This document shows positions 1 through 5,489 of a stretch of 7,673 nt of DNA, one piece after another (the first letter of the stretch is position 1; every line of letters begins with the position of its first letter). The translations under genes and the position numbers were made by a program. The notes under the pieces were generated by a model. It did no database searches, was not told where the DNA came from, and worked only from the letters and a program-made list of their open reading frames with translations. Source of the DNA: Candidatus Kuenenia stuttgartensis (GTDB lineage: Bacteria > Planctomycetota > UBA1135 > UBA2386); assembly GCA_945861365.1 (NCBI GenBank), contig CAMAUH010000199.1, positions 1-7,673 on the forward strand, given 5' to 3'.

Positions 1-1
1 C

Positions 2-691
2 ACCTACCGCACGCCGTTCGTGTCCGGCAAGGATTCGCTGCACAACGAGTTCCGCGCCGGCGACCGCACGATCCGCATCCCCGGCTGCATCCTGGTCACC
101 GCGATGGGCGTGATCCCCGACGTGACCCGCACGCTGACCACCGACAGCAAGCGCGCCGGTTCGCTGCTGGTGCTGGTCGGCGTCACCAAGGACGAACTCG
201 GCGGCAGCGTCTACTACAAGACGCGCGGCGAACTCGGCAGCCAGGCCCCGCGCGTCGACCATGCGCTCGGCAAGGCCGTGCTGCACGGCGTGCACCGCGC
301 GATCGCCGCGCGCTGCGCACTCGCCGCGCACGACCTCAGCGAAGGTGGCCTCGGTGCCGCTGCCGCGGAGATGTGCATCGGCGGCAAGCTCGGCGCGCGC
401 ATCGACCTCGCCAAGGTCACTGCCCAAGGCCCGCTGCGCGCCGAACAGCTGCTGTTCAGCGAGTCGCAGAGCCGCTTCCTGCTCGAGGTGCCACCCGACC
501 GCCTGGCCGACCTGCGCGCCAACCTGCACCAGGTGCCGTTCGCGGTCATCGGCGACGTGACGAAGGAGCCGAACCTCGTGTTCACGCACGGCGCCAAGGA
601 ACTCGTGCGCATGCCGGTCGCCGACCTGGAGGCCGCGTGGAAACGCCCGCTCGATCTCGACCAGACGCTGGTGCAAGGAGGTGCCCGATGA
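2..691 (+). CDS. purL: Phosphoribosylformylglycinamidine synthase, synthetase subunit PurL (3' part only)
   Basis: The C-terminal 229 residues of PurL, cut by the left edge and read in frame from base 2. PurL uses ATP and the ammonia delivered by PurQ to turn formylglycinamide ribonucleotide into formylglycinamidine ribonucleotide, the fourth step of de novo purine synthesis in the cytoplasm. Visible motifs are PFVSGKDSLHNEF (fragment residues 5-17, nucleotide-binding segment), AHDLSEGG (109-116) and FSESQSRFLLE (152-162), all typical of the AIRS-C/PurM-like C-terminal domain. The GKDS form of the first motif is like the large, fused PurL of E. coli; small Bacillus-type PurL usually has GN-x-S there. 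The stop codon overlaps the purQ start as ATGA, so the two subunits are probably translationally coupled. The family call is secure; the total length and any N-terminal PurS-like region cannot be seen. Confidence 0.96.
   Translation, partial: TYRTPFVSGKDSLHNEFRAGDRTIRIPGCILVTAMGVIPDVTRTLTTDSKRAGSLLVLVGVTKDELGGSVYYKTRGELGSQAPRVDHALGKAVLHGVHRAIAARCALAAHDLSEGGLGAAAAEMCIGGKLGARIDLAKVTAQGPLRAEQLLFSESQSRFLLEVPPDRLADLRANLHQVPFAVIGDVTKEPNLVFTHGAKELVRMPVADLEAAWKRPLDLDQTLVQGGAR
675..681 (+). promoter_or_regulatory. Ribosome binding site of purQ
   Basis: AAGGAGG lies inside the end of purL, six bases before the ATG at 688. It is the strongest Shine-Dalgarno match in the window and fixes the purQ start against other in-frame starts upstream. 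Confidence 0.85.
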
Positions 692-1488
692 GCTCGCCCA
701 AGGTCCTCGTGCTGCGTGCGCCCGGCATCAACTGCGAGCGCGAGACGCACTTCGCGTTCGCGCGCGCCGGCGGCGAACCCGCGTTCGTGCACATCCAGCA
801 GCTGCTGCAGCAACCCGAACAGCTCGATCGCTTCCGCGTGCTGGCGGTGCCGGGTGGCTTCTCGTACGGCGACGACATCAGCTCCGGCCGCGTGCTGGCG
901 CAGGAGATGAAGGCGCGCCTCGGCGACCGCATCCTGCAGTTCGTCGACCGCGGCGGCCTCGTGATCGGCATCTGCAACGGCTTCCAGGTGCTGGTGCGCC
1001 TGGGCCTGTTGCCGTGCACACAGCACAAGCTCGAAGAAGAGGTGACGCTGACGCACAACCTCAGCAACCACTACGAATGCCGCTGGGTGACGCTGCGCAC
1101 GCAGAAGTCGCGCTGCGTGTTCCTGCCGCCCGGCCTGACGCTGCGCTGGCCGGCCGCGCACGGCGAAGGGCGCCTCGTCGCGCGTACGCCGGCGCTGCAG
1201 CGCCTGCTGCTCGACGAGGGCTACGCGACGCTGCTGTACGTCGACGAGCAGGGCCAGGCGACCGAGCGCTACCCGCAGAACCCGAACGGCGCGCCGCTCG
1301 GCTTCGCGGGCCTGACCAACAAGAGCGGCCGCGTGCTCGGCGTGATGCCGCACCCCGACCGCAGCTTCCTGCCGACGCACATGCCGGACTGGCGGGCCAC
1401 GCAGCTCACGAAGGGCGAACTGCCGCTCGACGGCGACGGCATGGTGGTGTTCCGCGAGATGATCAAGGTCGCCAAGGCCGAAGGGTGA
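688..1488 (+). CDS. purQ: Phosphoribosylformylglycinamidine synthase, glutaminase subunit PurQ
   Basis: A 266-residue class I glutamine amidotransferase that hydrolyses glutamine and supplies ammonia to PurL. The nucleophile is Cys96 in GICNGFQVL (94-102), the oxyanion region is PGGFSYGDD (55-63), HGEG lies at 158-161, and the catalytic histidine is His222 in MPHPDR (220-225). The third triad residue, normally Glu in HPE, is Asp224 here. At 266 residues it is longer than the roughly 227-residue Bacillus PurQ. Its C-terminal part (YVDEQGQ at 184-190, YPQNPNGAP at 195-203, SGRVLGVMPHP at 213-223) reads like the glutaminase domain of the large fused E. coli-type PurL. The start is set by a good ribosome binding site and the ATGA overlap with purL. 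Its stop overlaps the start of the next gene. The call is secure from motif order and context. Confidence 0.97.
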   Translation: MSSPKVLVLRAPGINCERETHFAFARAGGEPAFVHIQQLLQQPEQLDRFRVLAVPGGFSYGDDISSGRVLAQEMKARLGDRILQFVDRGGLVIGICNGFQVLVRLGLLPCTQHKLEEEVTLTHNLSNHYECRWVTLRTQKSRCVFLPPGLTLRWPAAHGEGRLVARTPALQRLLLDEGYATLLYVDEQGQATERYPQNPNGAPLGFAGLTNKSGRVLGVMPHPDRSFLPTHMPDWRATQLTKGELPLDGDGMVVFREMIKVAKAEG

Positions 1489-1976
1489 ACGTGCGCGCGC
1501 TCGCCGCCCTGCTGCCGCTGCTCGCATTGCCGGCGTGCGGCGCCAACCTGCTGGTCGTGCGCACGCACATGGAAGCGCGCTCCACCACCGGCCACGCGGT
1601 CGAGCTCGATCTCGACTACCAACCGCCGTACGGGTTGGTGCACGACATCGACAGCCCGGTGCTCGAGTTCCTGTTCGGCATCCTGGCCGAACCGTTCGAC
1701 GTGCTGGTCAGCACCGGCATGGCGGTCGACGCGATGTTCCGCGACGACCGCAGCGTGCAACTCGGCCCGCTCGGCTGGCTTTTGAGCCTGACCCCATTCG
1801 CGACGCTGGTGCCCGGCCTCGAGTTCGCGCCGTGGGGCCGCCGCACGCTCGATGCAGCGACGCTGGAAGTGCTGCGCGATGGCTCGCCGGCAGAGCGCGC
1901 CGCTGCCGCCCGCAACCTGCTGCAGGACGATCGCATCGTCGGCGCGCGCGTCGCCGTACGAGCCGCCGACCAGTGA
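1485..1976 (+). CDS. Putative lipoprotein of unknown function
   Basis: A 163-residue protein I do not recognise. The N terminus has the shape of an export signal: MNVRALAALLPLLALPACGA, with a basic residue at 4, a hydrophobic core at 5-15 and a lipobox-like LPAC ending at Cys18. The proline before the alanine makes the lipobox imperfect. The mature part has a hydrophobic stretch at about 93-112 and an alanine/arginine-rich helical tail (about 124-160) that could be a degenerate HEAT-like repeat; that is only an impression. The GTG start at 1485 overlaps the purQ stop (GTGA) and has a weak AAGG seven bases upstream. A second GTG at 1491 has AAGGG five bases upstream and is equally possible. 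The position between purQ and a LOG enzyme suggests co-transcription, not necessarily a purine role. Confidence 0.75.
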   Translation: MNVRALAALLPLLALPACGANLLVVRTHMEARSTTGHAVELDLDYQPPYGLVHDIDSPVLEFLFGILAEPFDVLVSTGMAVDAMFRDDRSVQLGPLGWLLSLTPFATLVPGLEFAPWGRRTLDAATLEVLRDGSPAERAAAARNLLQDDRIVGARVAVRAADQ

Positions 1977-1978
1977 CG

Positions 1979-2782
1979 ATGCGGCTGCACCAGGATCACG
2001 ACTGGGGCAAGCACTCGCGCGACCACGGCGAACGCCACTTCCTCGCCGGCCCGCGCAGCCGATGGCGCGAACTGGTGCGCGCGCTGCGCATCTTCGCCGA
2101 GTTCATCAAGGGCTTCCGCGCGCTGCACTTCCTGCCGCCGTGCGTGACCGTCTTCGGCAGCGCGCGCTTCGGCCCCGACAACCGCTGGTACCAGCTCGCG
2201 CGCGACGTCAGCGCCGCGCTGTCGCGCGAGGGCTTCACGATCCTGACCGGCGGCGGCCCCGGCATCATGGAAGCCGCCAACCGCGGCGCGCGCGACGCCG
2301 GCGGACTCAGCGTCGGCTGCAACATCACGCTGCCGCACGAGCAGCAGCCCAACCCCTACCTCGATCGCTTCGTCGAGTTCCGCTACTTCTTCGTCCGCAA
2401 GGTGATGCTGGTCAAATACAGCTACGCCTTCGTCGTGCTGCCCGGGGGCTTCGGCACGATGGACGAACTGTTCGAAGCGGCGACGCTGATCCAGACCCGC
2501 AAGATCGAGGACTTCCCGCTGGTGCTGATGGGCGTCGAGTACTGGCAGCCGCTGCTGCAGTTCCTGCGCACGTCGATGCTCGGCAACGGCGCCATCGACC
2601 CCGCCGACCTCGACCGCATCCTGGTCACCGACGACGTCGCCACCGCCGTCGCGCACGTGCTGGCGAGCGCACGGCGCCACCTCGACGATCGCAGCGAAGC
2701 GCGGAGCAAGCCGAGTTCCTGGCTCGGCGAACGCCTGCCCAAGCACGGATCGACCGCCGCGGATTTCCGCAAGCCGGTGTGA
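1979..2782 (+). CDS. LOG-family protein (TIGR00730-type nucleotide 5'-monophosphate phosphoribohydrolase)
   Basis: A 267-residue Rossmann-fold protein of the LOG ('lysine decarboxylase-like') family. Known members hydrolyse AMP-like or cytokinin nucleoside monophosphates to the free base and ribose 5-phosphate. The fold begins with VTVFGSARF (56-64), followed by TGGGPGIMEAANRGA (90-104), the RK pair (140-141), and PGGFGTMDE (155-163). Arg140 and Glu163 correspond to the catalytic Arg and Glu of the family, so the active site looks intact. An N-terminal extension of about 50 residues, rich in His, Arg and Asp, precedes the core. ATG 1979 lies 2 bases after the lipoprotein stop; GTG 1973, which overlaps that stop, is an alternative, and neither has a clear Shine-Dalgarno site. 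Old databases may call it lysine decarboxylase, which is a misnomer. The family is sure; whether the substrate is AMP, another nucleotide or a cytokinin precursor is not. Confidence 0.92.
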   Translation: MRLHQDHDWGKHSRDHGERHFLAGPRSRWRELVRALRIFAEFIKGFRALHFLPPCVTVFGSARFGPDNRWYQLARDVSAALSREGFTILTGGGPGIMEAANRGARDAGGLSVGCNITLPHEQQPNPYLDRFVEFRYFFVRKVMLVKYSYAFVVLPGGFGTMDELFEAATLIQTRKIEDFPLVLMGVEYWQPLLQFLRTSMLGNGAIDPADLDRILVTDDVATAVAHVLASARRHLDDRSEARSKPSSWLGERLPKHGSTAADFRKPV

Positions 2783-2790
2783 CAACCGGC
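2773..2790. repeat. Short inverted repeat over the LOG stop codon
   Basis: GCCGGT and ACCGGC form a 6-bp inverted repeat around a 6-base loop that includes the TGA of the LOG gene. It is short and could be chance in GC-rich DNA. Its place just ahead of the longer hairpin at 2804-2829 makes a role in 3'-end formation possible. Confidence 0.35.
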
Positions 2791-2803
2791 GCGCGCGGAT
2801 CCT

Positions 2804-2829
2804 GGCATCGGCAAGCGCATGCCGATGCC
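2804..2829. terminator. Perfect 9-bp inverted repeat between convergent genes, candidate bidirectional terminator
   Basis: GGCATCGGC (2804-2812) and GCCGATGCC (2821-2829) are exact reverse complements separated by an 8-base loop. The hairpin sits 21 bases after the LOG stop and about 120 bases beyond the sigma-factor stop on the other strand, where a shared terminator for two converging operons would be expected. There is no T-rich tract on either side, so it does not meet the standard intrinsic-terminator pattern. It may act as an mRNA 3'-end stabiliser or with Rho. Confidence 0.5.
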
Positions 2830-3007
2830 GACCCCCACCGACCGTCGATCCCGTAGCACCGCCTGGTGGCTTCTGCCCCTGCTGCTGGGTGGCCCCGTGG
2901 CCGCCATCGCCTTCGCGTCCCGGCCGCCCGCACCGCCATGCGAGGCCGATCAGACCGCGGTGTCGCCGCCGTCGACCAGCAGCGCCAGCCGCGAGATGCC
3001 GCGGTAG
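2819..3007 (+). CDS. Doubtful small ORF with one membrane segment
   Basis: Sixty-two codons that could give a peptide with a basic N terminus (Arg9-Arg10, Arg12) and one hydrophobic stretch at about residues 16-33 (WWLLPLLLGGPVAAIAF), then a Pro/Ser-rich tail. This is the layout of a small single-pass membrane peptide. Against it, the start codon lies inside the hairpin at 2804-2829, no ribosome binding site is visible, and the last 58 bases overlap the 3' end of the sigma-factor gene on the opposite strand. It may be only an open frame in GC-rich DNA. Confidence 0.22.
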   Translation: MPMPTPTDRRSRSTAWWLLPLLLGGPVAAIAFASRPPAPPCEADQTAVSPPSTSSASREMPR

Positions 3008-3558
3008 ACGAGGTTGCGCACCGCACCTTCACTGCGATCCATGCGCTCGGCGATCTCGGCGTGGCTCAGGCCGCACAGCTTGTGCAGCGTGATCGCTTCG
3101 CGGTAGTCGGCAGGCAACTGGTCGAAGGCGGCCTCGACGCGCGCCAGCGACTCGCGCGCCGCGAGGCCGCGGCTCGGCGTGCACAGCGTCTGGTACACGG
3201 CCAGCGCCGTCGTCACCTCCGGCAGGGCCTGTGCCTTGCGTTCGTCGCGCTTCTCGGCGCGGTGGAAGCGGTGCTTCTCCCGCAGCTTGTTCTCGGCGCG
3301 CACGAACAACCAGTGGCGGAACGGCGCCTCGCCGCGGAACTCGAAGTCGCCGAGGTCCTCGAGCGCCTCGCGACAGACCGACTGCACGAGGTCCGGCGCG
3401 GTCAGCAGGCCGCGCAGCACCGGCCCCATGCGCAGGCGCACGAACGCCTCCAGCCCCGGCAGATGCCGCACCAGCAGCTGCTCGACGGCGGAGCGATCCT
3501 GCCGGCGCGCCGCGGCGACCAGCGTTTCCGTCGGCGAACTGTCGTTCGGGTCGACCAT
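2950..3558 (-). CDS. ECF-type sigma-70-family RNA polymerase sigma factor
   Basis: A 202-residue two-domain sigma factor. Region 2 covers about residues 23-100: DLVQSV (56-61) is the region 2.2 core-binding motif, and FRHWLFVRAENKLREKHR (80-97) matches region 2.3/2.4, which opens and reads the -10 element. A linker of about 35 residues follows. Region 4 (about 138-192) has the LPADYREAI entry at 148-156 and a helix-turn-helix at about 165-187 (SHAEIAERM, then SEGAVRNLVYRG) for the -35 element. No region 1 or 3 is present, as in ECF factors. I chose ATG 3558; a GTG at 3591 would add 11 unlikely residues. No anti-sigma factor or protein kinase gene is adjacent in the window. It starts 54 bases after the response-regulator stop on the same strand and may be co-transcribed with it. 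The family is secure, the regulon unknown. Confidence 0.92.
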   Translation of the reverse strand: MVDPNDSSPTETLVAAARRQDRSAVEQLLVRHLPGLEAFVRLRMGPVLRGLLTAPDLVQSVCREALEDLGDFEFRGEAPFRHWLFVRAENKLREKHRFHRAEKRDERKAQALPEVTTALAVYQTLCTPSRGLAARESLARVEAAFDQLPADYREAITLHKLCGLSHAEIAERMDRSEGAVRNLVYRGISRLALLVDGGDTAV

Positions 3559-3612
3559 GGCGCCGCGCAGGCTAAACCGCGCGCACCACACCGTCGACCC
3601 GCTCGCGGCGCG

Positions 3613-5004
3613 TCAACCGCGGTAGTCGGCACTGCGGATGCCGTACTTCTGCATCAGCTTCTGGAACGCCGAGCGCGCCATGCCGGCCTCTTCGCTGCAG
3701 TGCGTGACGTTGCCGCGGTGCTTGCGCAGCAGGCTCTCCAGGTAGACGTTCTCCAGTTCGGCGATCGCCCGCGCCTTCACCTCCTGGAACGTGCCGGCGA
3801 GGGCCTCGGCCCCGATCGCGTTGGCCATCCCGTCCTCGGCGCGCAGCTCCGGCGGCAGATCCGCCAGCAGCAGTTCCGGCGCGTGCCCGAGCGCGCACGC
3901 CCGCTCGATCGCGTTGCGCAACTGCCGCACGTTGCCCGGCCAGCCGTGCGTGCGCAGCAGCGCCATCGCCTCGCCGGCGACCCGCGTGATGCCGACCGGC
4001 ACGCCGAAGCGGCCGAGGAAGTGCTGCACCAGCAGTTCGATGTCCTCGCGCCGTTCGCGCAGCGGCGGCACGGTGATGCGGACCACGTCGAGGCGATAGA
4101 ACAGGTCGGCGCGGAAGCGGCCCTCTTCGACCTCCTTCTGCAGGTTGCGGTTGGTCGCCGCGACGATGCGCACCGACACCGCGACCTCCTCGTTGCTGCC
4201 GACCGGCCGGATCGTGCGCTCCTGGATCGCGCGCAGCAGCTTCGGCTGGAACGCCAGCGGCAGCTCGCCGAGCTCGTCGAAGAACAGCGTGCCGCCGTCG
4301 GCGACCTGGAACAGGCCGAGCTTGCTGGCGCCGGCCCCGGTGAACGCGCCCTTCTGGTGGCCGAACAGTTCGCTCTCGAACAGGTCGGTCGGGATCGACG
4401 CGCAGTCGACCGGCACGAACGGCTTGTCGGCGCGCGCGCTGCTGTCGTGCAGATGGTGCGCGAGCAGTTCCTTGCCGGTGCCGCTCTCGCCGATCAGCAG
4501 CACCGAGGCGTCGGTGCGCGCGGCGCGCTCGAGCATCGCCACCTGCTCACCGAACGCGTCCGAACGGTGGATCAGCTGCCGGCCGGCGACGCCGGCGCGC
4601 AGCCGTTCGCGCAGGCCTTCGTTGCTGTCCTTGACCTGCCGATGCGCCACCGCCTTGCGCACGCGTTCGACCAGGTCCTTCTCGCCGAACGGCTTCGCCA
4701 GGTAGTCGAAAGCCCCCTGCTTGATCGCACTGACCGCCATCTGCAGGTCCGGATGGCCGGTCAGCAGCAACACCTCGACGTCGGGGTCCGACTGCTTGAT
4801 GGCGGTGAGCAGCTCCATGCCCGACATGCGCGGCATGCGCACGTCGCTGACCACCACCGCGAACGGCTCGCTGCGCAGCAGGTCCAGCGCCTCGGCGGCC
4901 GACGTGGCGCAACGCGCCACGAACCCGGCCCGGCCGAGCAGGAACGCGTTCGACTCGGCGAAGTCGCGCTCGTCGTCGACCACCAGCACGCGCTCGCCGG
5001 CCAT
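3613..5004 (-). CDS. NtrC-family sigma-54-dependent response regulator
   Basis: A 463-residue transcription activator with three domains in the usual order. The receiver domain (1 to about 120) has acidic residues Asp10-Asp11, phospho-acceptor Asp54 (VVSDVRMP), Thr82 and Lys104. The AAA+ domain (about 143-380) has Walker A GESGTGKE (172-179), the sigma-54 contact loop GAFTGA (219-224), Walker B GTLFFDELGELP (238-249) and the FRADLFYRL segment (297-305). A Fis-type helix-turn-helix (about 412-456) binds DNA. All key residues are present, so it should be a working phosphorylation-dependent activator of RpoN promoters. No partner histidine kinase is in the window. ATG 5004 is chosen over upstream starts because of the AGGGGAG site five bases upstream and because the receiver domain begins there. 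It starts 1 base after the fur stop, so the two are almost certainly co-transcribed. Confidence 0.95.
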   Translation of the reverse strand: MAGERVLVVDDERDFAESNAFLLGRAGFVARCATSAAEALDLLRSEPFAVVVSDVRMPRMSGMELLTAIKQSDPDVEVLLLTGHPDLQMAVSAIKQGAFDYLAKPFGEKDLVERVRKAVAHRQVKDSNEGLRERLRAGVAGRQLIHRSDAFGEQVAMLERAARTDASVLLIGESGTGKELLAHHLHDSSARADKPFVPVDCASIPTDLFESELFGHQKGAFTGAGASKLGLFQVADGGTLFFDELGELPLAFQPKLLRAIQERTIRPVGSNEEVAVSVRIVAATNRNLQKEVEEGRFRADLFYRLDVVRITVPPLRERREDIELLVQHFLGRFGVPVGITRVAGEAMALLRTHGWPGNVRQLRNAIERACALGHAPELLLADLPPELRAEDGMANAIGAEALAGTFQEVKARAIAELENVYLESLLRKHRGNVTHCSEEAGMARSAFQKLMQKYGIRSADYRG

Positions 5005-5005
5005 G

Positions 5006-5455
5006 TCAGCTCCCCTGCCGGTTCTGCTGGCAAGCGCGGCAACGACCGTGGATGCGCAGGCTGTGCCGCTCGATGCGGAAGCCCAGCTTGCGCGCGGCCG
5101 CCTCTTGCCGTCGCTCCAGCTCGGCATCGTGGAACTCGAAGATCGCGCCGCAGCCGGTGCAGACCATGTGGTCGTGGTGCGTGTGGCCGATCACGTGCTC
5201 GAACTGGCGGCCACCGTCGCCGGTGTCGAGGCCCTCGACGAAGCCGGCCTGCTCGAGCACCGCGAGCGTGCGGTAGACGGTCGCCCGCGACACCCGCGGA
5301 TCCTTCTGCTTGCACCACGCCAGCAGTTCCTCGGCCGTGAAGTGCTCGTGCGACGACAGCGCCGTGCGCACGATCGCGGCCCGCTGCAGCGTCCACCGGA
5401 ACCCGCGCCGCCGCAGGTCGGCTTCGACCAGCTGGAGTTCCTGTTCGAGCTTCAC
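5006..5455 (-). CDS. Fur-family metal-responsive transcription regulator
   Basis: A 149-residue regulator with an N-terminal winged helix (about 10-85; recognition helix SRATVYRTLAVLEQAG at 56-71) and a C-terminal dimerisation and metal domain. The structural zinc site is complete: C99-T-G-C102 and C139-R-A-C142. Candidate regulatory ligands are His36, His38, Glu86, the cluster H91-T-H-H-D-H96, and Glu107/His109. Position 86 (QFEHV) is Glu as in Fur; PerR has Asp at the equivalent place, so a peroxide sensor is less likely, but Fur and Zur cannot be separated by eye. The start is GTG 5455, 34 bases after the purD stop, with no strong ribosome binding site. The stop lies 1 base before the ATG of the response regulator. 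No iron or zinc transporter gene is adjacent, so the target metal cannot be read from context. Confidence 0.93.
   Translation of the reverse strand: MKLEQELQLVEADLRRRGFRWTLQRAAIVRTALSSHEHFTAEELLAWCKQKDPRVSRATVYRTLAVLEQAGFVEGLDTGDGGRQFEHVIGHTHHDHMVCTGCGAIFEFHDAELERRQEAAARKLGFRIERHSLRIHGRCRACQQNRQGS
5010..5016 (-). promoter_or_regulatory. Ribosome binding site of the NtrC-type regulator
   Basis: Read on the minus strand this is AGGGGAG, five bases before the ATG at 5004. It lies inside the last codons of fur, which supports the chosen start and coupled translation of the two regulators. Confidence 0.7.
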
Positions 5456-5489
5456 GCGCGTTCGATCCGGATGCTGGCGTCGCCGCCGC

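Noticed and set aside
214..1527. 437-codon open frame on the minus strand opposite purL/purQ
   Set aside because: No recognisable domain, Ala/Arg/His-rich shadow composition, and fully antisense to motif-rich purL and purQ.
1616..2785. 389-codon open frame on the minus strand opposite the lipoprotein and LOG genes
   Set aside because: Shadow of the LOG frame; no domain or signal, while the plus-strand frame has an intact LOG active site.
2819..2829. Repeated ATGCCG units here and again near 7097-7108 as a dispersed repeat
   Set aside because: Too short, and the later copy is explained by Met-Pro codons in the membrane protein; no further copies seen.
3560..3611. GCGCCGC / GCGGCGC arms between the NtrC-like and sigma genes as a terminator or attenuator
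   Set aside because: Only 7 bp with a 38-base loop in very GC-rich DNA; such pairs are expected by chance.
2866..5340. 824-codon open frame on the plus strand opposite the sigma factor, NtrC-like and fur genes
   Set aside because: Its composition (Arg/Ala/Gln/His-rich, low complexity, no motif) is that of an antisense frame in GC-rich DNA, and it lies opposite three genes with complete catalytic and DNA-binding motifs.
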